NCBI GenBank assembly: GCA_001313365.1
Contig: BBFS01000036.1
Location: forward strand, 1 to 42,667
DNA from: Paenarthrobacter nitroguajacolicus JCM 14115
Lineage (GTDB): Bacteria > Actinomycetota > Actinomycetes > Actinomycetales > Micrococcaceae
DNA length: 42,667 nt
Reading direction: 5' to 3'
Shown here: positions 1 to 8,400 of the stretch, piece after piece
Layout: each line of letters starts with the position of its first letter
How positions within the stretch are numbered: the first letter of the stretch is position 1
Notes under the pieces: generated by a model
Told to the model about the DNA's origin: nothing
Database searches by the model: none
What the model saw: only the letters and a program-made list of their open reading frames with translations
Made by a program: the position numbers and the translations under genes

Positions 1-1
1 C

Positions 2-433
2 GGCCACCCACATTGGGCCATGGCCGCCGCGGCCGTGCCCCCCCTCGCAGGAGCCGACCTCCCAAGCCGCGTCCACCGAGGTATCCACCGCATCGTGGGG
101 ACGTTCCTCGGGTTGGGGATAGTCGCCGTCGTGCTTTTCCCCCCCAGTCCGCTATCGCCTCTGCAGTACTTCCCGGGCCAAACCGCAGTGGTGCTCGCTG
201 TGCTGGTGGTTTTGTGTCAGTTCCCCCCCACCGAGCTGTTCATGGCACGACACTACGGTTGGGCCATGGTGTTCTTTACTCCCGTGATCCTGCTGATCGC
301 CCAACTCGCTGCTCCCATGGACCCAGGCGTGCTGGTCATGGAGCGTGCCATCGAGACATTTGTGGGAGCCGTTGTTGGGATCGCGGTGGCGGTGCTGGTG
401 CGGGCCCCGAGGGGGGGCCGGGTCAGTTTGTAA
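2..433 (+). CDS. FUSC-family membrane protein, C-terminal part
   Basis: C-terminal fragment of an integral membrane protein resembling the FUSC / aromatic-acid-exporter-like family, whose characterised relatives are the membrane part of efflux systems for aryl carboxylic acids. The frame is open at the left edge and stops at TAA 431-433, so the N-terminal half lies outside. Visible are HPHWAM, the basic stretch RVHRGIHRIVGTFLG typical of the family's cytoplasmic loop, and four hydrophobic segments (GLGIVAVVLF, AVVLAVLVVLCQF, MVFFTPVILLIAQL, FVGAVVGIAVAVLV). The VPP and two FPP pairs fall on seven-base C runs and probably carry one proline too many. The substrate cannot be told from this part. 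Confidence 0.7.
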   Translation, partial: GHPHWAMAAAAVPPLAGADLPSRVHRGIHRIVGTFLGLGIVAVVLFPPSPLSPLQYFPGQTAVVLAVLVVLCQFPPTELFMARHYGWAMVFFTPVILLIAQLAAPMDPGVLVMERAIETFVGAVVGIAVAVLVRAPRGGRVSL

Positions 434-474
434 CTGTTTCAGTTCGCAACTGTTTCAGTTCGTAACTGTTTCAG
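427..474. repeat. three tandem 16-bp units with internal dyads
   Basis: Three consecutive 16-bp units (427-442, 443-458, 459-474) of the form TTCGYAACTGTTTCAG. Each holds the small dyad AACTG-TTT-CAGTT when read across the unit junction. The first unit contains the TAA stop of the FUSC gene and the last reaches the stop of the convergent lipoprotein gene. It may act as a weak bidirectional terminator or simply be a slippage-prone repeat. Confidence 0.75.
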
Positions 475-905
475 TTCGCGACGACGAGGATGTTCGGGTG
501 GATTTTCGTCAAGCCGCTCGACTCAAGCTCCTTGGTGTCATAGCCGTCGGAGACCAGAACAGCAGATTTTTGGTCGGGACCACTGATTCTCAGCATCTCT
601 CCCTGGATGGAATCACTGCAGCCGCTATGCGAGAAGTATGGTTCCGCAGCTTCTACGATCAAGCAGGACGGGCGGCCCTGTTTGCCCTGCCCCCCCAAGT
701 AGTACTTCTTCCCGTTCGCTTCGGCGACCAACAGCACCTTTTCCAGTTCGAATTGCTCGAGTTTCAGGCCCGTCGGCGGAGTGTCGGTCTCCGTCGCCTC
801 TCGCTCCAGCGCCTTGAAGCCCGTGTTGCTCGTTCCGGTGCAGCCGCTCAGTAATAGTCCGCTTACGACCATGGCCACAATGAATGCCAAGGATTTGTTC
901 CTCAC
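471..905 (-). CDS. small secreted lipoprotein
   Basis: A 144-residue protein of unknown function. The N-terminus MRNKSLAFIVAMVVSGLLLSGC has a basic start, a hydrophobic core and an LSGC lipobox, so it should be lipidated at Cys21-22 and held on the outer face of the membrane. The rest is a soluble domain with a second cysteine pair further on (RPSCLIV, HSGCSDS), which could form a disulphide. The start is GTG 903-905, preceded by a GAGGGGG ribosome site at a suitable distance. It lies about 50 bp downstream of the SDR gene on the same strand, so co-transcription is possible. The frame is intact; GGQ at a G7 run may hold an extra glycine. I recognise no family. Confidence 0.75.
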   Translation of the reverse strand: MRNKSLAFIVAMVVSGLLLSGCTGTSNTGFKALEREATETDTPPTGLKLEQFELEKVLLVAEANGKKYYLGGQGKQGRPSCLIVEAAEPYFSHSGCSDSIQGEMLRISGPDQKSAVLVSDGYDTKELESSGLTKIHPNILVVAN

Positions 906-958
906 GGCGCTGCCCCCTCAGGCTCGAATGAACTGTCATAGTAACCCGGACCTCAGAT

Positions 959-1742
959 TTACGGCTCGAGCGGACGCCGGGGGTGGGCCCGAGGTGAGCT
1001 TCGCTGGCAGGATACGTGCAAAGAAACTGACCACTTTGTACCGTCGCGTAGGGATGGAGACACCCTTGCCCTTGGCGTTGTCCTCCAGCCCCTCGCGCAC
1101 TACCCGCTCGGCTGTGAGCCACAAGAACCGGGGGGGAGCAACGGTTTTGTCCATGCCCATACGGTCGTGGAATTCGGTGTGGGTGAAACCTGGGCAAACA
1201 GCGGTGACCTGCACTCCGGATTTCGCGTAGGTGATGTTGGCCCACCGGCTGAATGTCACTTGCCACGCTTTGGCGGCGGAGTAAGTACCCTGTTGGCGAA
1301 CGCTGCCACGCTGGCGACGTTGATGATCCGCCCCCTTGCCGCGTGCCAGCATGACTTCAAGTGCAGCGTGGCTCAATTCCATGGGTGTCTGGACGTGGAG
1401 CCTCAGGTGGCGACGTTCCTCGTCCAAGTCATTCCGTTCGAACGACTTCAACAGCCCGATGCCCGCGTTGTTGACCAGAACATCCACAGGCCGCGCAGCG
1501 TCCCGCAAGCGGTCAGCGACTGCCGAGACGCCGACGTCGGTGGTTAAGTCCGCGGGAAGGACCTCCGCCGAGATACTGAAGTCGCGTTCGAGTTCCTCGG
1601 CCTTTTCTTTGAGGCGCTCTTCATCGCGGGCCACCAGGACAAGGTGGTGTCCGGCTTCGGCAAGCTGGCGGGCGAATTCTGCACCGAGCCCGGCGGTGGC
1701 ACCGGTAACCAAGGCAGTGAGTTCGTTGGCTCGAGTGGTCAT
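959..1742 (-). CDS. SDR-family NAD(P)-dependent oxidoreductase (frameshifted)
   Basis: Classical short-chain dehydrogenase/reductase of about 260 residues. Seen: the Rossmann motif TGATAGLGAEFA near residues 13-24, the cofactor helix motif NNAGIG, and the catalytic YSAAK, followed by CPGFTHTEFHDRM. Between ARGKG and GTYSAAK the frame is wrong for about 17 codons. Shifting it restores RIINVAS, so there are two compensating single-base errors at G runs near 1266 and 1335. A further indel near the end would give the terminus RRPLEP and TAA at 959-961; as printed the frame runs on to 936. It resembles the DltE-like SDRs of unknown substrate. It follows the GH32 gene on the same strand but is separated from it by a palindrome, so it is probably not part of the sugar operon. 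Confidence 0.8.
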
Positions 1743-1784
1743 GCGCCTAGACTAGCCCCCCCTCCCCTTTTCCCCCCCGCCCCC

Positions 1785-1845
1785 CCGAGATGGCACCTAA
1801 TGACCATGTCCACGGCTGGGACGGTCATCAAATGCCAACTCGGCG
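1785..1845. repeat. intergenic palindrome, family copy A
   Basis: Imperfect inverted repeat. The left half begins CCGAGATGGCACCTAATGAC and the right half, read on the other strand, GCCGAGTTGGCATTTGATGA. It lies between the GH32 stop (1866) and the SDR start (1742), so on the minus strand it is directly 3' of the fructan operon. It belongs to the same sequence family as the palindromes at 8332, 29492 and 35438 and is the most degenerate of the four. Confidence 0.75.
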
Positions 1846-1865
1846 CAAGGGGATGTGCCGGTTGT

Positions 1866-3385
1866 CTACGCGTACTGGGTGATGTGCAGGCTGTTGAGCG
1901 TGGTTGAACCGCCTACCGAGTAAAGGGAGACGTCGTTGCTCGTCAAGGACGGAAAGACTAGTTCCGTCATGGTGACTTGGCCGCCTTGAGCAAATACCTC
2001 CACTGAACAGCGGTCCACGAAGAGGGTGAGTTGGTACTGACCCTCCACCAACCGGATGGGGCGGTGTCGATGGATGCGAAGGCTTCATGGAAGTCTGTCT
2101 GCCCCGATTCGCGGCGGTCGACGACCAGGGTCCCCCCCGGCAGGCCGAATACCAATGCGGGTTCCTTGCGAACCCCCGCCTCGGACAACGAGCCCGAATT
2201 CTTCGGCTGCTCCTGGCGACCAGGAAATGTCAATGCGTTGGACCGTTCCAGCCGCACCGTCAAGAATTGTGGTCCCCCCCGCCGGGATGGTGGTTTCAGG
2301 GAGGCTGAAGTTTGAGACCGAGGCGCTTACGGCAGCCCAGTCCCCCACCGGCTGCTGCACCAGGTGCGTCTCGCCGCCGATTGTTTGGAGTGTCAGTTCC
2401 CGGACCAGTGACATGGGGGGGCTTCGCATGATGCCGTGGGGGGGAGTTCGTTGACGTATTGCCAGTTGTTCATCCACGCGATCATCAGGCGGCGGCCTTC
2501 CGGTGCGTCGCTGAAGGAGACGGCAGCGTAGTAGTCCCGGCCCCAGTCCAGCCACTGGTATTCGCCCAGCCTCTCTGGTCCTGAAGACCTTCGGTCACTG
2601 TGGTGGCTGAGGTGAACGTGGCGCCGTCGAAGTCACCTACGAAGTACTGCCCGGCCGAGCCGCCATTTGGACCGCCCGGGTTCAGGTTGACGGTGAGCAC
2701 CCATTTGACGTCCTCGGGGGTCGCCGTCGACGGGCAGGGGGGGGAACAGGTCCGGGCACTCCCAGATGCCTCCCGTCGCGTTCGCAGGACCGAAGGTGCT
2801 CAGGTACTCCCAGTTCCTGAGATCCCGGGACTTGTAAAGAAGGACCTGGAAGTCGTGCGCCTCAACGACCACCATGACCCAGTAGCTGCCGGCGTCACCT
2901 TCGTAGCGGAACACTTTAGGGTCGCGGAAATCAGCTGAACGGCGGTCCAGAACGGGATTCTCCGCGTATTTGCTCCAGGTGTACCCGCCGTCGAGGCTGT
3001 AGGCCAGTGACTGGGCTTGAATTCCTTCGAGCATGGACCCTGGTTTGTAGGCGCTGGTGTAGATGGCTACCAGCGGTGCTGTTCCGTCCTTGCCGAAGCC
3101 GCTGGTGTTCTGCCTGTCGAAGACGATGCTGCCGGAGAAGATGTCTTCGTTCTCGTCACAGGCGATGGCGACGGGATGGTCAGTCCAGCTCACAAGGTCG
3201 GTGGACGTAGCGTGGCCCCAGGACAGATTGGCGTGCTCGCTGCCGAACGGGTTGTTCTGGTAATAGAGGTGGTAAGCGCCGTCATGGAAGATGAGGCCGT
3301 TGGGGTCGTTGAGCCAGGTGCCTCCGGTGCTGTAATGAAGGGCGGGCCGGAAGATGTCGGTTGTCGTGGCGGCGGCGGCAGTCAT
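1866..3385 (-). CDS. GH32 fructan hydrolase (levanase/beta-fructosidase), frameshifted
   Basis: Glycoside hydrolase family 32, about 505 residues after frame repair. Such enzymes release fructose from sucrose, inulin- or levan-type oligomers. The three catalytic signatures are present: WLNDPNG (nucleophile Asp27), FRDPKVF (Asp155, transition-state stabiliser) and IWECPDLF (acid/base Glu209). The C-terminal beta-sandwich is recognisable from [13 protein letters not shown]. There is no signal peptide (the start is [14 protein letters not shown]), so it should act in the cytoplasm on imported oligosaccharides. Frame breaks lie near 2705-2720, 2410-2450 and 2050-2130, all at G/C runs. It is the last gene of the operon that begins with the LacI regulator, and is separated from the binding-protein gene by a stem-loop. 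Exact substrate preference is not visible. Confidence 0.9.
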
Positions 3386-3455
3386 GAAAGTGAGTCTCTT
3401 TCTTGGCAGGTGATTTCTGCAGTTCTCGTGGGAGTCCCGCAGACGGAAGAGCGGT

Positions 3456-3494
3456 CAAGGTGGAACCAGCGCGCTGGGCGCCGGTTCCACCTTG
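3456..3494. promoter_or_regulatory. intercistronic stem-loop in the fructan operon
   Basis: Perfect 12-bp arms, CAAGGTGGAACC (3456-3467) and GGTTCCACCTTG (3483-3494), with a 15-base GC-rich loop. It sits in the 120-bp gap between the binding-protein gene (stop at 3506) and GH32 (start 3385). No T tract follows in the direction of transcription. Such hairpins commonly give partial termination or 3'-end mRNA protection, so that the binding protein is made in excess of downstream products; that role is inferred here. Confidence 0.7.
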
Positions 3495-3505
3495 GGTGTT
3501 GGCAG

Positions 3506-5116
3506 TTAGGAGTTCTTCTTGAAGCGGTCGTAGGCCGCCTGGTAGACCTCGATCATCTTGTCGACTCCCACGTTCTTGAGCTGGGTGACGTAACCGTCCC
3601 ATTCCTGCTCGATGCCGCCGGAGACGATCCACTTGGCGGTGTTTTGCTTGACCAGCGAGGTGACGTCGGTCTGGACGGTGCTGATCTGCTGGAGCTCTTC
3701 GTTGGACAGTGCCACGGGCGGGTAGCCGTCGTTACCTGCGAAGGGCTTGTAGTTTTCGGTGACCGTCTTTTGGCGGGCCGCGGCGCGTGGTTCGGGCGCG
3801 ACGACGGACGTGAAGTTCTCGGCGGTGTTTGCCTTCGGTCCGCCCGGGGGGGCGACCTTTTGGCGGCGTTCGCCTTCGCTGGTTCCGGCCGCGCCGGGAT
3901 TTGGGTCAGGATGCCGCTGGCGTCCTTCTGGAGGGTCTCACCAATGGGTCCCCCAGTTGGCCTGGGCTGACTGGATGGGATCGTACAGGTTGTCGGCCCA
4001 GCGCATGGTGGCTGCCGGGTATTTGTTGGCCCGGGTGATGGCGAATGCGCCGCGTGCGATTTCCTGGTTGTTGGACTGGCTGGCGATTCGCTTGCCGTGG
4101 ACGCCTCAAGGACGGGCACCAAGCGTAGTCGCCGGCGCGGTCCGCTCCAACCATTTCATGAATTTCCCACCAGACAAATGAGCCGAGGTTTTCCGTGGCG
4201 GCCTTGCCCTTGGCCAAATAGGCTTTGTCGTCCTGGGAGAAGGACTCCGGGTCAATCAGGCCCTCCTTGTACCATTCGTGCAGGGTTTGGATGGCCTTCT
4301 TGTAGCCATCCTGGGTGGCAGTGAAGATGACTTTGTCGTCCTGGACGATGCGGTGGTCCATGTTGTCCGGGGTTCCGCCGAGGGCAGCGATCAGGTCCAC
4401 GATGTCGCCGCACCATGAGCCGGGCATGAAGCTCAGGGGGATGGTTTTGCCTGTGCCGGAGGCGTCCTGGGCTTTGAAAGCCACCAAGCGTCGTGGAACT
4501 CATCGATGGTCTTGGGCATGGGGATGTTGAGCTTCTTGAGCCAGGAGGTGTTGATGGCCAGTTCGTTGGGGGGGAACTGCACCAGGCCGAGCTCTTCCAC
4601 GGACGGCAGGGAATAGATGTGCCCGTCCGAAGAGGTGATCGCCGCCTTGATGTCGGGGCGTTCGGAGAGGAGTTTGGACAGGTTCGGCGCGTTTTTCTCG
4701 ATCAGTCCTTCCAGCGGGATCAATGTGCCGCTGGCGGAGTATGTGGCGATCTCGGCGTCCGTCAAACCTGTGTTGAAGAACGCGTCCGGCAGGTCGCCAC
4801 TGGCCAGGATCAGGTTCTTCTTTTCCTGGAAGACCGTCTCGGGAAGGTTTTCCCACTCGATGTGGACGTTGGTGGCCTTTTCCCATTCCTTGACGACGGT
4901 CATCGTGTTGTAGTCCGGAGCCAGGGCCGCCTTCGTCCCGGAGAACTTCAAGGTCAGCTGCTTGCTGACAATGGGGAAGCCTTTTTCCTGAAAGCCGAAG
5001 TCTGCGGAGGCATCTTTGATCTCCGTGGTGCCCGAGTTGGAGCCCGAGCAGGCGGTGAACGTCAACGTTCCGGCCAGCACGGCGCCAAGGACGGCGAGTT
5101 TGCGGCTGATTGCCAT
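3506..5116 (-). CDS. sugar ABC transporter substrate-binding lipoprotein (frameshifted)
   Basis: Extracellular solute-binding protein of family 1, about 535 residues, like the LipO/YtcQ-type proteins that partner LplB/LplC permeases. The signal peptide ends in the lipobox LTFTAC, so it is anchored outside. Recognisable sections are KFSGTKAALAPDYNTMTVVK, the ASGDLPDAFF region, FMPGSWCGDIVDLIAALGG and the C-terminus EVYQAAYDRFKKNS. The start at 5116 is preferred over ATG 5122 because AGGA lies one base before the first ATG and six before the second. Frame changes occur near 4480, 4130, 3850 and 3720, mostly at G/C runs. It is the third transport gene of the operon and presumably binds a fructan oligosaccharide, given the GH32 downstream. 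Confidence 0.85.
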
Positions 5117-5192
5117 GGTCATTCCTGTTCTGAGGTGTTTTGGATGAAGTCCGGGGGCCGAATGCCTCGGACCGTTTCTTAGAGGTGAGCGA

Positions 5193-6157
5193 TTATTTGA
5201 CGGCGCCGATCATGGCGCCCTTGGTGAAGTGCTTCTGCATGAATGGCAGGGCGATCATGAGTGGCAGGCTCGAGACGACGATCATGGCGTACTTGGTGAG
5301 CTCTGCGATCCTTTGCGCTGCCGCATAGGATTCGATGTCCCCGCCGGTTGTTCCGGTGGAGGAGACGTCTGACTGGATCAGGATGTTCCGCAGCACAAGC
5401 TGCAGCGGGTACTTGGTGTCGTCGTTGAGGAAGATCAGCGCGTCGAAGAACGAGTTCCAATGGGCCACCACGTGCACCATGATCATCAGCATGATCAATG
5501 GCTTGGATAGTGGCAGGACCATGTTGAAGAAGAACTTGAAGTCCGTTGCCCCGTCCATCTGGGCAGCCTCGCGCAGTTCGTTCGGGATGGTGTGCTCAAA
5601 GAATGACCTGGCGATGATCAGGTTCCAGACGCCCACGGCTCCCGGCAGAACCACTGCCCAAATGGTGTCCAGCATTCCCAGGTCCCGGACCACCAGATAC
5701 TTGGTGATGAGTCCGCCGTCGAAGAACATGGTGATCACGAACAGGAGCATCAGGATCTTTCGACCAGGCATGTCCTTCCTGGACAGCGCGTAAGCCCCGC
5801 ACAGGATGGTGGTGACACTGATGGCGGTTCCCAGGACCGTGTACATGAGCGTGTTACCCAAGCCGTTCCAGATCCTGCTGTCAGCGAAGATCCGTTCGTA
5901 GCCTTCGGTGGTAACTCCGGAAGGGAACAGCCAGACTTTCCCCCCCTCATAGACGGCATTGGGGGTCACTGATGGAAGCGATCACAATGAAGTAGAGCGG
6001 GTAGACCACGGCAAGGATGGACAACAGCAGCACTGCCGTCGCGCCAACGTTGAAGACGCGATCGCCGTACTTGTCGCGCAGCGTCTGCTTGCGGCGCCCC
6101 CGGGTTGGGAGCACGGTTGGCCTGGTGGATGGTTGAGGGTTCGGTTGTCAGGGACAT
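5193..6157 (-). CDS. sugar ABC transporter permease, LplC/YtcP type
   Basis: Inner-membrane permease subunit of about 320 residues. The N-terminus MSLTTEPSTIHQANRA is followed, after a frameshift near 6090-6110, by the first membrane segment (AVLLLSILAVVYPLYFIVI) and a second break at about 5955 at a C7 run. The remainder reads cleanly: NTLMYTVLGTAISVTTILCG, the KDMPGRKILMLLFVITMFF segment, and the EAA loop ELREAAQMDGATDFKFF, which contacts the ATPase. The ending KHFTKGAMIGAVK is typical of this family. The start ATG 6157 lies 7 bp past the stop of the other permease. No ATP-binding subunit is encoded in the operon; actinobacterial systems of this kind often share one MsiK-like ATPase, which is an inference here. 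Confidence 0.85.
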
Positions 6158-6164
6158 TTCGGCA

Positions 6165-7155
6165 TCACCACAGGGTCGCTTGGTTGGCCCGGCGCGCGAT
6201 CGTGTTGAAGACGAGCAAAAGCGCAAGGTTGAGGAGGGAGTTGAACAGGCCAATGGCGGCCGAGTAGCTGAACTGCGCTTGCTGCAAACCAGCGTGGTAG
6301 ACGTAGGTCTGGATGATCTCTGATGTGGACAGGTTCAACGGTGTCTGCATCAGCAATGCCTTTTCGAAGCCCACGTTCAGCAGGTTGCCGATAGCCAGGA
6401 TGAAAAGGATGGTCACCACCGGCATGATGCCCGGCAGGTCGATGTGGCGGATGCGCTGGAGCTTTGACGCACCATCCACCTTCGCGGCGTCGTGAAGTGC
6501 GGGGTCGATAGCGGCCAAAGCTGCGAGGTAAACGATCATGGAGAACCCCCCCGCGTTCTGCCAGACATCCGAGATGACGTACACCGGCCGGAACCACTCA
6601 GCCGAGCCCATGAAGAAGATCGGCTCGCCGCCGGTGAGTTGGATGGCGTTGTTCACCAGCCTGACCGCGGCGACAGGATCACGAACATGATTCCCACCAC
6701 CACAACCGTGGAAATGAAGGCCGGTGAGTAGAGCACCGTTTGGGTGAACTTTTTGAACCTCTCGCTCTGGAGCTGGTTGACCAGCAGAGCCAGGATGATG
6801 GGGGGATCGGAAAGGCCACCAGAAGGCCCAGAACCGCAATCCAGAGAGTGTTTCCCACCACCTGGCCGAACTGGTAAGAGTTCACGAACCGGACGAAGTG
6901 GTCCAGCCCCCACCCAGGGGGCTGTCCGTGAAGCCATCCACGGGGGTTGTAATTCTTGAAGGCAATCTGCACGCCATACATCGGCCAGTATTTGAAAACC
7001 AGGATGTACACAAGAGCAGGCGCTAGTAATACGTATAACTGCCAGGCCCGAAAAATGCGGCGGAGGCGGAGCGAAGCAGAAATTTTTCGTTGCGGAACTT
7101 GCGGCACCGGTGCCGCAGACGGACGCCCGCGTTTCGCCGGCATAGTGCGGCTCAT
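6165..7155 (-). CDS. sugar ABC transporter permease, LplB type
   Basis: First permease of the importer, about 330 residues. A basic N-terminus leads into WQLYVLLAPALVYILVFKYW, then MYGVQIAFKNYNP, a signature of LplB-type permeases. The EAA loop AAIDPALHDAAKVDGASK and the IDLPGIMPV stretch are intact, and the protein ends ARRANQATLW. Frame breaks fall near 6800 (G6 run) and 6660. The start ATG 7155 overlaps the TGA of lacI by four bases and has a good AAGGAG ribosome site, so translation is coupled to that of the regulator. Together with the LplC-type permease it forms the membrane channel. Confidence 0.85.
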
Positions 7156-8242
7156 GGCATCTCCTTAGGGTGTGTAACTGACTTTCGTTCAACAAGGGGG
7201 GCACTCCATCAGCTCCACCCGACCGTCGGGTTCGGCGCCTTGGAGGATAAGTTCAACGGCGCGCTACCCATGGCAACAAAGGGCAGCTCAAAGGTTGTCA
7301 GCCCCGGACGAAGATGGGGGGGCGCAACGATGGCCTGGTTATCAAAACCCACAATCGACACGTCGTGGGGGGGAATCGAAAGCCGAAGATCAGCCACTGC
7401 CTGATAGGCGCCCCACGCTGTGCGGTCGTTGGCGCAGAAGATTGCCGTAGGTTTCTCCGGGGGGGCAGTCATCAATTCCATTGCATACTTGTAGCCGTCA
7501 TCCTCGCCGCCCCTGCCGAAGCGCACCAGCGCGGGGGGGTCCGCGTCCAGTCCAGCCTCTGCAAGGGCTGCCGTATAGCCTTCGTAGCGACCCACTGCGG
7601 CGGGGGGAGGCCACTTTCGAGCAATTCGATGTTGATCATCCCAATACGGGCATGCCCGGCATCGATCAAGTGACGTGTAGCTGAAAAGCCGCCGCTCACC
7701 TCATTGGGCGCCACGCTGGGAAGGTGACCGTCCCGGTCCTGGGAATTCAGCACCACCGAGGGGACACCGGCGAGGGCTTTGGGCACCTCCAGCAGCCGGT
7801 GGTACATGGAGCCATAAACGACGCCTGCCACATTGTAGGAAAGCATGGCATCGAGGGAGGCGGCTTCAAGCTCCTTGTCCCCGCCGGTATTCATGGTCAC
7901 CAGGAGGAGCCCATCCTCCCAAGCGCGCTCTTGCGCACCTTCGATGATCGCCCCGGCAAACGGGGGGGAGGTCGCCACGGAGTCGCCGATGAAACCAACC
8001 ATGCCGGCAAGTCCATCGCGAAGCATCTTTGCGTGGGCATTCGTGCGGTAACCAAGTTGCGCGACGGCATCTTTGACCTTGCGTCGGGTCTCGTCGGAAA
8101 ACCGCGACCCGCCCGCTGAGTTCAGCACCAGGGAGACAGTGGCTTGCGAAACACCGGCAGCAGCAGCAACATCGTGCATGGTCGGTTTGGAATGCGGCTT
8201 CGACTTAGCATGGGGGGGCACCTCCTTGGGCCGTTCCAACAT
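7152..8242 (-). CDS. LacI-family repressor of the fructan operon (frameshifted)
   Basis: LacI/GalR regulator, about 350 residues. The helix-turn-helix is TMHDVAAAAGVSQATVSLVL with the hinge helix that follows, then a periplasmic-binding-type sensor domain (GMVGFIGDSVA, VGFDNQAIVAPPHLRPGLTT). The C-terminal frame is restored by correcting runs near 7265 and 7195-7200, giving ECPLVERKSV and TGA 7152-7154. ATG 8242 opens the longest frame but has no ribosome site and lies inside the expected leader. A strong AAGGAGG at 8219-8229 points to an ATG at about 8211, which is one base out of frame as printed; one missing G (ATGGCT, giving MAKSKPHSKP) would fix this. The gene leads its own operon, so it is probably autoregulated. 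Confidence 0.87.
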
Positions 8243-8247
8243 ACGGG

Positions 8248-8272
8248 TTATTCGTATTAGTTATTCGTATAA
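8248..8272. promoter_or_regulatory. two tandem LacI-type operators
   Basis: Two 12-bp sites, TTATTCGTATTA (8248-8259) and TTATTCGTATAA (8261-8272), repeat with a 13-bp period. The second is symmetric in 10 of 12 positions around a central CG, as is usual for LacI-family operators. They cover roughly +1 to +27 of the predicted transcript, a position that blocks initiation. The regulator encoded just downstream is the obvious ligand. Confidence 0.65.
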
Positions 8273-8280
8273 CGCGCCTA

Positions 8281-8310
8281 AATGTATCCCGCGTCACGTT
8301 GGAGTGTCAA
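8281..8310 (-). promoter_or_regulatory. promoter of the lacI-led fructan operon
   Basis: On the minus strand TTGACA (8305-8310) and TACATT (8281-8286) are separated by 18 bp. This is a good sigma-70/HrdB-type promoter, predicting a transcript start at about 8274, directly before the two operators. Confidence 0.65.
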
Positions 8311-8331
8311 GGGTTAGGAAGCACCCGCTCT

Positions 8332-8392
8332 GCCGAGGTGACAGTTAATACCCATGTCTGCGAGCAGGATTGGTATTAACTGCCACCTCGGC
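8332..8392. repeat. intergenic palindrome, family copy B
   Basis: Left arm GCCGAGGTGACAGTTAATAC (from 8332) and right arm ending at 8392, which read in reverse gives GCCGAGGTGGCAGTTAATAC; one mismatch in 20. The loop is about 17 bases. It begins 9 bases past the repaired desD stop (8401) on the minus strand, where a terminator is expected, and just upstream of the lacI promoter -35. No T tract follows, so if it terminates it would be of the tract-less type reported for actinobacteria. Confidence 0.85.
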
Positions 8393-8400
8393 GGAACCGA

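Noticed and set aside
3017..3970. 317-codon plus-strand frame opposite the GH32 and binding-protein genes
   Set aside because: It spans two real minus-strand genes and their gap, is low in complexity (Val, Gly, Arg) and lacks a ribosome site.
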